From Candidatus Omnitrophota bacterium (GTDB lineage: Bacteria > Omnitrophota > Gorgyraeia > Gygaellales > Profunditerraquicolaceae), in assembly GCA_903882345.1 (NCBI GenBank), contig CAIRWO010000134.1, positions 1-14,121 on the forward strand: a DNA stretch of 14,121 bases. Reading direction: 5' to 3'. A model generated the notes under the pieces. It had not been told where the DNA came from, did not search any database, and was given only the letters and a program-made list of their open reading frames with translations. Every line of letters begins with the position of its first letter. The stretch's first letter is position 1. This document shows positions 1-7,062 of this stretch, piece by piece. The translations under genes and the position numbers were made by a program.

Positions 1-733
1 CGATAATCAAGCTGATCAAGGCAAAGCCTGACGCCAGAAGCCACATCTGGATTGGCCCGCCTGAACCATAATACAAAAGTGACCGGTAGATTTCCGTATA
101 ACAGACGGCCGGGTTAAACAACAATATGCTCCGGTATCCCGCAGGCACCATCTCAAAAGGATAAAATACGGGCGTTACCCAAAAAAGGAACATCAACCCT
201 ATGTTTAACAATTGCGACAGGTCCTTAAAATAAACGTTGGTCACGCTGAAGAGCAGGGAAATCCCCAAAGTAAACAGGAAATGCAAAAATATTACTAACG
301 GCAGAAACAAGATGACTTTCAGGATGGCGCTGTTAAAAAAAATAAAAATGGGAAGCATGACTGCAAAACCAAATAAGAAATTGATAAGATTAGCCAAGAC
401 AATAGACAGCGGAATGATTTCCCGCGCCAGGATGAACTGGCTTAAAATATTGACATTGCCTCTCATGGAGCCGGTAGCTTCTGATATTGAAGAAGAAAAG
501 AAGAACCACGGCAAGAGCGCGCTCAGCGTAAACATCGGAAAATTCCTTGTTTCTGTCTTTAGCACCTGCGAAAAAACAAAAGTAATTACCAGCATCAATA
601 ATAAAGGATTTAAAATCGCCCAGGAAAAACCCAGCATAGAACCCATATACTTATCCTTCAGGTTCTTTATTACCATACTTTTAATAATCTGCCTCTGCGA
701 GGATATGCTCTTTATCTTGGTCACCAGACCCAT
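1..733 (-). CDS. ABC-2 type transporter permease, polysaccharide/O-antigen export (Wzm-like), 3'-truncated by window edge
   Basis: The reverse-strand reading frame is open from an ATG at 733-731 to the window edge (244 codons), so the C-terminus lies outside. The N-terminus has a basic, amphipathic segment (SQRQIIKSMVIKNLKDKYMG) followed by 'GFSWAILNPLLLMLVITFVF', the usual entry of Wzm/TagG-type ABC-2 permeases. Later come 'LPWFFFSSSISEATGSM', 'NILSQFILAREIIPL', 'FKDLSQLLNIGLMFLFWVTPVFYP' and 'LLFNPAVCYTEIYRSLLYY', all typical of the family, with about six membrane segments. These permeases pair with an ATPase (Wzt) to carry undecaprenyl-linked glycans across the inner membrane; the ATPase gene would be expected to the left of the window. 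An in-frame TAA nine codons upstream and an SD (AAAGGCGG) just before the ATG fix the start. Family length is usually 255-270 residues, so about 15-25 residues are missing. The family is secure; the exact cargo is unknown. Confidence 0.9.
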   Translation of the reverse strand, partial: MGLVTKIKSISSQRQIIKSMVIKNLKDKYMGSMLGFSWAILNPLLLMLVITFVFSQVLKTETRNFPMFTLSALLPWFFFSSSISEATGSMRGNVNILSQFILAREIIPLSIVLANLINFLFGFAVMLPIFIFFNSAILKVILFLPLVIFLHFLFTLGISLLFSVTNVYFKDLSQLLNIGLMFLFWVTPVFYPFEMVPAGYRSILLFNPAVCYTEIYRSLLYYGSGGPIQMWLLASGFALISLII

Positions 734-785
734 TTTATCCGCCTTTGATTATGTCTGTAGGGATGGATTTTATTACTGGCTTTCT

Positions 786-805
786 TTCCATAATTATACC
801 ATGAA
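786..805 (-). promoter_or_regulatory. Extended -10 promoter, proximal copy, for the ABC permease
   Basis: Read on the minus strand, 803-793 gives TG-G-TATAAT, a perfect extended -10 hexamer (793-798) with the TG dinucleotide. No good -35 box is visible at 16-18 bp, as is tolerated for extended -10 promoters. A start near 786 would give a leader of about 50 nt before the permease ATG. The 15-nt block 791-805 is repeated exactly at 931-945. Confidence 0.5.
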
Positions 806-879
806 CCATGAGCTATAAATATTGTTTTTAGGTATGCCCGATTCCCGTAGCGATTCAACCCCGTATGAGAACCTGGATA

Positions 880-919
880 GGCGATAAAGATAACGGGTAG
901 ACCTTCTGCCCTTATCGCC
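880..919. other. Hairpin / interrupted inverted repeat in the permease leader
   Basis: GGCGATAA (880-887) and TTATCGCC (912-919) are perfect 8-bp inverted repeats. Inside them GGGTAGA (895-901) faces TCTGCCC (905-911) across a 3-nt loop with a single G.T pair. The 7 nt at 888-894 bulge on one side, and the second GATAA at 889-893 offers an alternative pairing with TTATC. On the minus strand the G.T pair becomes a C/A mismatch, so plus-strand RNA would fold slightly better, although the visible promoters transcribe it only leftwards. It could be a leader RNA structure or a protein-binding palindrome. It has no T-run typical of a terminator, and I do not recognise a known riboswitch. Confidence 0.4.
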
Positions 920-925
920 GGGACG

Positions 926-962
926 CTCCTTAATTATACCATGAATAGGGGCTTACGGGCAA
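926..962 (-). promoter_or_regulatory. Extended -10 promoter, distal copy, facing the ABC permease
   Basis: The minus strand shows TTGCCC (962-957), an 18-bp spacer and TATAAT (938-933), with TG in the extended -10 position. The -10 region sits in the 15-nt block TTCATGGTATAATTA (945-931), identical to the block at 805-791. Transcription would start near 926 and pass through the hairpin at 880-919 and the second promoter before reaching the permease, giving a leader close to 190 nt. Confidence 0.5.
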
Positions 963-972
963 GGCTAGTCCC

Positions 973-1003
973 TTGTTTAATTATTCCTTTTTTGGTATAT
1001 AAT
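973..1003 (+). promoter_or_regulatory. Promoter for STT3-like gene A
   Basis: TTGTTT (973-978) and TATATA (996-1001) are separated by 17 bp, with TGG immediately before the -10, making it extended. An overlapping TATAAT lies at 998-1003. A start near 1008 leaves a leader of about 24 nt before the ATG at 1032. The ribosome binding site is weak: only AAGTGA (1015-1020), about 11 nt upstream of the ATG. Confidence 0.5.
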
Positions 1004-1031
1004 ATTCCCATAATAAGTGAACATCTAATTT

Positions 1032-2516
1032 ATGCTGACAAAAAACGGATCATCAAAATTTATCCTTACGCTGGGCATCGCCTGCGCGTTTTTATACGTC
1101 GTTTACCTGCAATTTCTTTCTCCGGCATTCTGCGACCCGGACAGTTATTATCATATCGCGGCATCTAATTTTATAAAGAATTACGGGCTGCATTATCCCT
1201 TCCGCTGGACGCAATTTTCCACTTTTAAAGATTCCTTTTCCGACAAGGATATCCTCTTCCATATCCTCAATCTGCCGTTTTTGTTCCTTACTGATAATTT
1301 GGTCCTTGCGGGTAAATACGCCTTTGTTTTTCACGCCGGCCTGTTTTTCCTGGTCTACGTATTTATCTTAAAAAAGTATCTTCCCGATTTTTTGGCTGCC
1401 GTTTTCCTGCTCCTGCCATTCAGCTCATCGGCATTCACGGCATATTTCCTGCAGTTGCGCTCTGCCACACTGGCGAATATTTTTCTGATCTTGGGCATAT
1501 ATTTCCTTATCAACAAAAGACTGACCGGCCTTTTTATAATTTCGCTGCTTTATCCTTTGGCCCATGTTTCTTTCTTTATGATCATCGTCTTTGCCTTTGT
1601 TTGCGAAATTTTAAGGTGGCTGATAAAAAAAGAGTTTTTTGCGAAAAATATCTGCATTGCAATCGCCGGGGTAATTTCCGGCTGCCTTATCCACCCTGAC
1701 TTTCCCCATAATCTGTTTTCCCTGTACTTAAACGGTGTGCTAGTGCCTCTATACGGGCTCAGGGGTGCGGATCTGGGTTTCGGCTCCGAACTACAAGCCT
1801 TTGACACTAAACTTACCCTTATCGGTAATTTTGCCGTTTTCTTGAGCCTCAACGTTATACTCTGGGTGGCGTTGCTGACAAAACGCGTTGTCAGCCTGGC
1901 GACCGCTGTGTGGCTTGCCTCGGCAGGCATATATTTGTTCCTTGCGTTTTTCGGGAATAGATACTGGTACCAGGCCAATGCTTTATTTTTTATATTTTTT
2001 GCTTCTTGTCTGAACGACTGGAGAGGAGACAAAAACCGGGCAAAGCCTATGCAAAGGTTTAAATTCCCGGCCGCCCTATACTTTATTATCAGCCTTGTTT
2101 TTCTTGCGCCTAACCTGAAACAGCTGAAGGGCTTCATGGAATTTTCTTGTGCCAGAAGCCTGCATTTTGAGAATGCCGGCCGCTGGATGAATAAAAACAT
2201 CCCGGCAAACCAGACGATTTACCATAGCTACTGGACCGATGCCCCTTATTTTATTTGCCTAAACCCCAAAGATAACTATATCAACGCCCTTGATCCCATA
2301 TATATGTTTTACCGTTATCCGCGGGAGTTTAACCTTTTAAATGAATTGAGCCTCGGTAGAGTAGATAAACCTGATGAAGCGATAGGAAGGATTTTTAAAG
2401 CCCGTTATGGATATCTGAATAAGTTTGAGCCTTTATACCGGCAGATCAATGATGCGCCCCGCTATTTTAAAATTCTCTATGAAGACAGCGAGGGCATTAT
2501 CTTCAAGCTGCGTTAG
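1032..2516 (+). CDS. STT3-like GT-C superfamily polytopic membrane protein (copy A)
   Basis: A 494-residue protein with a short N-terminal tail, about ten hydrophobic segments and a soluble C-terminal region from about residue 378. Residues 35-41 read DPDSYYH, directly after the first membrane segment. This is where STT3/AglB/PglB oligosaccharyltransferases carry their metal-binding DxD in the first external loop. A second conserved stretch is FKDSFSDKD (65-73). The C-terminal part, WMNKNIP (385-391) followed by HSYWTDAPYF (398-407), corresponds in position to the STT3 region 'W...N.P....WWDYGY', but the WWDYG signature is replaced by W-T-D-A-P. By family analogy it would act on a polyprenyl-linked sugar donor at the periplasmic face. 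Whether it transfers whole oligosaccharides or single sugars cannot be told. It is a paralogue of the protein at 8404-9894, with many identical stretches (NRYWY, ICLNPK, LDPIYMFYRYP). The start matches the paralogue's N-terminus. Its end lies 4 bp from the convergent TMTC-like gene. Confidence 0.7.
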   Translation: MLTKNGSSKFILTLGIACAFLYVVYLQFLSPAFCDPDSYYHIAASNFIKNYGLHYPFRWTQFSTFKDSFSDKDILFHILNLPFLFLTDNLVLAGKYAFVFHAGLFFLVYVFILKKYLPDFLAAVFLLLPFSSSAFTAYFLQLRSATLANIFLILGIYFLINKRLTGLFIISLLYPLAHVSFFMIIVFAFVCEILRWLIKKEFFAKNICIAIAGVISGCLIHPDFPHNLFSLYLNGVLVPLYGLRGADLGFGSELQAFDTKLTLIGNFAVFLSLNVILWVALLTKRVVSLATAVWLASAGIYLFLAFFGNRYWYQANALFFIFFASCLNDWRGDKNRAKPMQRFKFPAALYFIISLVFLAPNLKQLKGFMEFSCARSLHFENAGRWMNKNIPANQTIYHSYWTDAPYFICLNPKDNYINALDPIYMFYRYPREFNLLNELSLGRVDKPDEAIGRIFKARYGYLNKFEPLYRQINDAPRYFKILYEDSEGIIFKLR

Positions 2517-2520
2517 CCCC

Positions 2521-4338
2521 TTATTTCCTGTATGGTTTCAACAATTCCAGGAATTTAGGGTCTATTTTGCCGCCGGCATTAAGTAACGCATCGCAGTGCT
2601 TGACTGCCAAGTCATACTGTTTGTTCTGAAAATAAAATACCACTAAATTAAAATGCGCGGTTAAAAAGCGCGGGTCGATCCCTACTGCCTTATTCCAGAG
2701 TAAGATCGCTTCGTCGGCCTTACCGGTATCGGCATATAGCGCCGCAAGATTATTGTATGCCTCAAGGTATTTAGGATCGATCGCTATCGCCTCCTGATAT
2801 GCCCTTATTGCTTTCTGGTTGCTGCCGGTCTTTGCATATAAATCGCCAAGATTATAATACACCTGCGGGTCCCGAGGCTTAAATTCCAGGGTATTTTCAT
2901 ATTCTTTGATCGCCGGACCCCACATCTGCTTGGCAGTATAACAGCCGGCCAAGAAATTATGTGCATTAACCTCCCCCGGGTTTAAGCGCAGGGATATTTT
3001 AAACTCCTCTACCGCCTTATCCACCTGGCCACTTTTTAAGAATACTGACCCTAAGCCGTAGTGCGCGAAGTGGTTATCCGGATACCATTTGGCTATCTCC
3101 GACCACAAAGCCACATCATTCCTCCACGCCAAGTTCCTGGAAGCGGACAGAAGAGAGTAAAATAACAAAACCACGATTACCGCAGCGCGGCTAAATTTTT
3201 TTATCCTCGATTGCAAGAGCGGCAGAAAAAGACAAAATCCGGCAATGGGGATATACAGATAACGCAGGCCCACAATGTACCTGATAGGGAATATATTCGT
3301 TACCGGCAGCAAGGTAACAAAAAACCAAATTATCGCAAACGACATCTCTTTGGCGGTCCTGCGCATTCTTATTGCAAAAACCAAACAGGAAATTATTATT
3401 GCAGCAGATACTAAAACCGCAGGGCTGAATTGCCGCAGGATCAAATGCGGTTCCGTCACCATAAAGTGCAGCCGGACAGGCATAATCATCCAGCGGATAT
3501 AATTGGCAACTACCGTCGACATTGTAAGGATATTTGCGTAGAAACTCCCGCCGGGGTATTTCGGCAGCGGATTGGGGTTCTTGAAAATAACGCCCCATAA
3601 CCAAAGGTAACCGATCAGGATGAAAAAATAACCAAGATAGCGGAATTTTAAATTAGTAGAAAAACTGCGCCGCCTGGCTCCGGAAACAAAATAATAATCA
3701 TATAAGATCAGGATAAAGGGGAGCGTGACTGCCATTTCCTTGGAAAATAACGCCAGGAAGAACATCCCGAGCGAGACGCAGTAGCCGCCTGTTTTCTTTA
3801 TGCCTGCGGACCTCCCTGCCCGGATATAAAAGAGCAACGAAGAAACGAAAAATAAAAATACCAAGAGGTCTTCCCGGAAACATACCGCGTTCACCGCTTC
3901 CGTATTCACCGGATGCAGCGCGAACAGCAACGCGGCCAGCAGGCTAGTTACGGGGTTTCCGGTGATTAAATTAGCGAGGGAGAAAAGAAGCAGGGCGTTA
4001 ATTGTATGCAGGAGCAAATTCGTAAGATGGTAACCGAAAGGATTGAGCTTCCAGATACGATAATCAAGAAAATAAGAAAGCGTTACCACCGGCCGGTATG
4101 ACAACTCTCCCGCTCCCACGTTACGCGTCCCTAAAAAATCCAGATCCTTGAGAGAGGTCAAATAGGCCCTGCTGAAAACCAGCGGCAAATTTTTTCCGCT
4201 TTTGATAAAATCATTATTTACGATTATATCGGCATCGTCGCCGAGGAAGGAATTTTTCAGGGAATTGGCATAAACAACGGCGGTAAGCGCGATTATTAAA
4301 ACTGCGGCCAGCTTAATAAATCCCGGCTTGCTTCTCAT
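2521..4338 (-). CDS. TMTC-like membrane protein with C-terminal TPR repeats (copy A)
   Basis: A 605-residue protein. The N-terminal ~420 residues are polytopic and carry the hallmarks of TMTC-type GT-C proteins (family GT105 in eukaryotes, protein O-mannosyltransferases). These are a DD pair after the first membrane helix (D34-D35 in FLGDDADII), YRPVVTLSYFLDYRIW (81-96), GYHLTNLLLHTINALLLF (102-119), ALHPVNTEAV (140-149), FRED (154-157) and LFSKEMAVTLP (197-207). Residues from about 424 to 588 form roughly five TPR repeats (for example AVEEFKISLRLNP, AIRAYQEAIAIDP), with a short tail. In the family the membrane part binds a dolichyl- or polyprenyl-linked sugar, and the TPRs face the non-cytoplasmic side and bind protein substrates; a bacterial function is inferred. 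Unlike copy B it has G instead of W before the DD. It is the last gene of the four-gene operon, and its ATG overlaps the upstream stop (ATGA). Confidence 0.82.
   Translation of the reverse strand: MRSKPGFIKLAAVLIIALTAVVYANSLKNSFLGDDADIIVNNDFIKSGKNLPLVFSRAYLTSLKDLDFLGTRNVGAGELSYRPVVTLSYFLDYRIWKLNPFGYHLTNLLLHTINALLLFSLANLITGNPVTSLLAALLFALHPVNTEAVNAVCFREDLLVFLFFVSSLLFYIRAGRSAGIKKTGGYCVSLGMFFLALFSKEMAVTLPFILILYDYYFVSGARRRSFSTNLKFRYLGYFFILIGYLWLWGVIFKNPNPLPKYPGGSFYANILTMSTVVANYIRWMIMPVRLHFMVTEPHLILRQFSPAVLVSAAIIISCLVFAIRMRRTAKEMSFAIIWFFVTLLPVTNIFPIRYIVGLRYLYIPIAGFCLFLPLLQSRIKKFSRAAVIVVLLFYSLLSASRNLAWRNDVALWSEIAKWYPDNHFAHYGLGSVFLKSGQVDKAVEEFKISLRLNPGEVNAHNFLAGCYTAKQMWGPAIKEYENTLEFKPRDPQVYYNLGDLYAKTGSNQKAIRAYQEAIAIDPKYLEAYNNLAALYADTGKADEAILLWNKAVGIDPRFLTAHFNLVVFYFQNKQYDLAVKHCDALLNAGGKIDPKFLELLKPYRK
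4049..4098. repeat. 50-bp near-identical block shared with 6755-6804 (copy 1)
   Basis: The first 35 nt (4049-4083) are identical to 6755-6789. After one mismatch, the next 14 nt (4085-4098) are identical to 6791-6804. The block encodes the conserved peptide around YRPVVTLSYFLDYRIW in both TMTC-like genes. Flanking codons differ at most third positions, so the identity stops abruptly. Confidence 0.85.
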
Positions 4339-5291
4339 ATTAGCAGCTCTTTAAAAATTAATAACGCCGCTGTGAGGAATAGCGGAACGAGTTCTCCGAA
4401 GATCCTGATCTCATAGATATTACCCACATACATCATGCCGATAAAAAATGGGAAAAACACAAAAAGCGCCCTTTTTACGAACGGCTCCCGGATAGCCTTA
4501 AGATAAAAAATCACGGGGATCCAGATAAACCCGAAGTTGCTGAAGAAAAACGGGTAATCCCTCAGATGCATAAAAAAAGCAATATTTGTAGACAAATGGG
4601 TGATGTTTGTCCCGACATGGCAGCGCTCAAAAACATTCGGACCGGGATTGTGCAGATATAATTGATAGAGTACGCCTTTGATCGCAAGCCATAGGGCAAG
4701 CTGCGCCAGGCAATGGCAGGCGATCTTGGCCGGCTTCTCAACTTTATAAGCGGTAAATAAATAAACAAACGTCAGGAAACAGGCGGTCTCACGGTTTAAC
4801 GAAGCAATGACGAATAGCGGATAATATAAAAGCCAGTTTTTTTTGTAGAGCAGCCCCAGCCCGAGAGTAAAAAACAGGATAGAAGGAATATCATACGGGT
4901 AGTAAAGCGGCAATACCCGCGGGAGGAGGAAATTGAAAGGCAATACGTAGAATATGGACAAGGACAACAAAGAACTTATCTTTTTTTCTTTGAAGAATAA
5001 CGAAAGGTACCACCGGAAAACGATGACAAGGAAAAAAAGGGATAACATTTCTGTTAGCTTGAAAAAGTCGTAGAGAAAATTAAGCGGCAGGAGTTTATGC
5101 CTGATAAAAAAATCGGCAATCCAAAAAATCAGTGCCCGATACTGGAATGGTTTTGCGGCGCTGCCTTTGGCAAGCGCGGCCAGCGTCGCAGCCGGATTCT
5201 CCTGGTTAAAGCTAAATCTCATCTGCATAAAAAAATAAGACAATACCAGCGCGCTGGATATAAATATTAAATAAAAATAGGGTTTTTTCAT
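4335..5291 (-). CDS. Polytopic inner-membrane protein, possibly GT-C-like; unknown function
   Basis: 318 residues, almost entirely hydrophobic with about eight to nine membrane segments. I do not recognise a named family. An external loop after the first helix carries SFNQENP and PFQYRAL (48-54). Later come RVLPLYYPYDIPSILFF (125-141), a short SLNRETACF stretch (164-172) and YEIRIFGELVPLF near the C-terminus (293-305). Charged residues at the helix ends (Y-P-Y-D, N-R-E-T, E-I-R) recall small GT-C-like or exopolysaccharide membrane proteins. It has a good SD (GAGGGG, 9 nt before the ATG), lies 19 nt after TMTC-like B, and its stop overlaps the start of TMTC-like A. Being translated between two TMTC paralogues suggests a role in the same envelope glycosylation process; that is inference. 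Confidence 0.7.
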   Translation of the reverse strand: MKKPYFYLIFISSALVLSYFFMQMRFSFNQENPAATLAALAKGSAAKPFQYRALIFWIADFFIRHKLLPLNFLYDFFKLTEMLSLFFLVIVFRWYLSLFFKEKKISSLLSLSIFYVLPFNFLLPRVLPLYYPYDIPSILFFTLGLGLLYKKNWLLYYPLFVIASLNRETACFLTFVYLFTAYKVEKPAKIACHCLAQLALWLAIKGVLYQLYLHNPGPNVFERCHVGTNITHLSTNIAFFMHLRDYPFFFSNFGFIWIPVIFYLKAIREPFVKRALFVFFPFFIGMMYVGNIYEIRIFGELVPLFLTAALLIFKELLI

Positions 5292-5310
5292 CGTCTTTCC
5301 CCTCTTATGA

Positions 5311-7056
5311 TCAATATCCGATCTTTTTTAATTTTTCCAGGTTTTCCCGGACAGCAGGATCTTCGGGATTTATCTTTAATGCCTCTTCCCATATTCTTTT
5401 TGCGTCGTTGATTTTTTTCAGCCGGGCATAGGTGATGCCGAGACCGTTATATGCCGGCACGTATTTCCGGTCAATGTTTATCGCCCGGTTAAAATAAACC
5501 GCTGCCTCGGCATATAATCCCTTATCCCCCAACGCGCTGCCGAGATTATTATACGCGGGAAGCAGCTTGGGGTCCAATGCCAGGGCCTTCTGAAATGCCC
5601 TTATCGCCTCGCCCGGCATCGTCTTTTCCAGATAGCACACCCCCAGGCCGTTATAATCTTTGGCATAATCCGGGTCAAGGCTTAACGCCAGCTTATATTC
5701 CCCTATCGCTTCATCCACGAGCCCTGCGTTCCTAAAAGAGTTACCCAGGTTACTATGGGCAAGGGCGTTCTGAGGATAAAAACTTGCCATTTCCGACCAG
5801 AGAATAATATTATCTTTCCAGACTGCGTTTCTGATGAACGTAAGCATAAAATAAAAAGCCAAAACCAGCAAAGCCGTAGATCCGGCGAATTTTTTCATCC
5901 GGTAAATTATTATTGCCGCCACTAAACAAAAACCAGCGGCGGGGATATATAGATAACGACAGGCAATATAATTCATGATCGGGATTATGTTGGATACGGG
6001 TAAAAGCGTAAGGAAAAACCAAAAGACCGCGAAGGAAACTATGCCCGACGTCTTGCGGATCCTGACCGCAAAGATAAAAAGGAACGCCAGCAAGGCGATG
6101 GAGAATAATGCCGCAGGTTCGCGTAAAGAACGGGCAATAAGCAAGGGGTCATCCGGCAAGGTTACGTGTATATTAAGCGGCAAAAATAGCCATTGCAGAT
6201 AAGTAATAAAAACCTTGGGCATGGTTAGGAGGTTAGTAAAAAAACTCTTTCCAGGATAAGCGGTAATAGCCTTGGAGGTATAACCGATAACGTAAAATGC
6301 CGTAAAAAGGTAAAGCAGCAAAATTAAAATATGACCCAGATAACGGGATCTAAAATTAATAAGCATCTCTTTCCCTTTTTGCTTAAAGACAAAAAAATAA
6401 TCGTAGAGAATTAAGACCAGCGGCAGGCTGACAGCCATCTCTTTAGAGAATAATGCAAGCAAAAATAAAACAAGCGATGCGGCGTAAAACAGGGCCTTTT
6501 GCCTCCGGCTGGAGGCATTTTCCATCCCTATATAGAGGATTAAAGAAGACAAATAAAATAAAGAAAAGAGCAGGTCTTCCCGGAACGATATCACGCCGAC
6601 CGCTTCTGCGTTTACCGGATGGAGCGCGAATAATAAAGAAGCCAAAAGGGCGATCCGGTAATTCTTAACTATCAGTTTAAAGAAAATAAAGAGCAGGATT
6701 ACATCAAATATGTGCAGAAAAATATTGGTAAGGTGATAACCAAAAGGGTTAAGTTTCCAGATACGATAATCAAGAAAATAAGAAAGCGTGACCACCGGCC
6801 GGTAACTTTCTTCGCCTGAGCCTGCATTTGTGTAAAATTCCATCGAGTCGATTTTATTGTAAGAGGTCAGGTAGGCGCGGTTAAAGAGAGAAGGTAAGTT
6901 CTTCACTGACCTGATAAAATCATTCCTCTCGATGACAACGGCATCGTCCCAGACAAACGAATTCCTGAGCGAATTGGCATAGACTACCGCAGTAACGGCA
7001 ATTATAAGCATTGCCGCCTTTAAAAAGGCGGTTCTCGTGCTAATTCTATCTTCCAT
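5311..7056 (-). CDS. TMTC-like membrane protein with C-terminal TPR repeats (copy B)
   Basis: A 581-residue paralogue of the gene at 2521-4338. It keeps the complete WDD motif (36-38) in the first external loop. It also has SYRPVVTLSYFLDYRIW (84-100), GYHLTNIFLH (106-115), ALHPVNAEAV (144-153), FRED (158-161) and LFSKEMAVSLP (202-212), all matching the TMTC/GT105 membrane domain. Residues ~434-575 form about four TPR repeats (DEAIGEYKLALSLDP, GEAIRAFQKALALDP, AEAAVYFNRAINID, AKRIWEEALKINP). The likely role is transfer of a sugar from a polyprenyl phosphate carrier to exported proteins, by analogy with eukaryotic O-mannosyltransferases; donor and acceptor are unknown. It starts 6 nt after the GT9 stop without a convincing SD, so translation is probably coupled. 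It carries fewer TPRs than copy A, and the two tails diverge more than the membrane domains, which fits different protein targets. Confidence 0.83.
   Translation of the reverse strand: MEDRISTRTAFLKAAMLIIAVTAVVYANSLRNSFVWDDAVVIERNDFIRSVKNLPSLFNRAYLTSYNKIDSMEFYTNAGSGEESYRPVVTLSYFLDYRIWKLNPFGYHLTNIFLHIFDVILLFIFFKLIVKNYRIALLASLLFALHPVNAEAVGVISFREDLLFSLFYLSSLILYIGMENASSRRQKALFYAASLVLFLLALFSKEMAVSLPLVLILYDYFFVFKQKGKEMLINFRSRYLGHILILLLYLFTAFYVIGYTSKAITAYPGKSFFTNLLTMPKVFITYLQWLFLPLNIHVTLPDDPLLIARSLREPAALFSIALLAFLFIFAVRIRKTSGIVSFAVFWFFLTLLPVSNIIPIMNYIACRYLYIPAAGFCLVAAIIIYRMKKFAGSTALLVLAFYFMLTFIRNAVWKDNIILWSEMASFYPQNALAHSNLGNSFRNAGLVDEAIGEYKLALSLDPDYAKDYNGLGVCYLEKTMPGEAIRAFQKALALDPKLLPAYNNLGSALGDKGLYAEAAVYFNRAINIDRKYVPAYNGLGITYARLKKINDAKRIWEEALKINPEDPAVRENLEKLKKIGY
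6755..6804. repeat. 50-bp near-identical block shared with 4049-4098 (copy 2)
   Basis: Partner of the block at 4049-4098, with 49 of 50 positions identical and the mismatch at 6790 against 4084. It lies in the segment encoding the conserved external-loop/second-helix region of the TMTC-like membrane domain. Confidence 0.85.
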
Positions 7057-7062
7057 TGATGA

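Noticed and set aside
237..818. Open frame of 193 codons on the plus strand
   Set aside because: It lies opposite the ABC permease, whose reverse-strand translation shows clear family motifs; the plus-strand product is Lys/Ile-rich without any recognisable feature.
880..919. Known riboswitch class or rho-independent terminator in the permease leader
   Set aside because: No conserved core of a class I know is present, and there is no T-run after the stem in either direction.
941..1168. Small plus-strand frame overlapping the start of STT3-like A
   Set aside because: It begins inside the promoter region, has no SD and overlaps a conserved coding region in another frame.
2500..2530. Possible bidirectional terminator between the convergent genes ending at 2516 and 2521
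   Set aside because: Only 4 bp separate the stops, and no stem-loop with a T-run is visible; the same holds for the 8-bp gap at 9895-9902.
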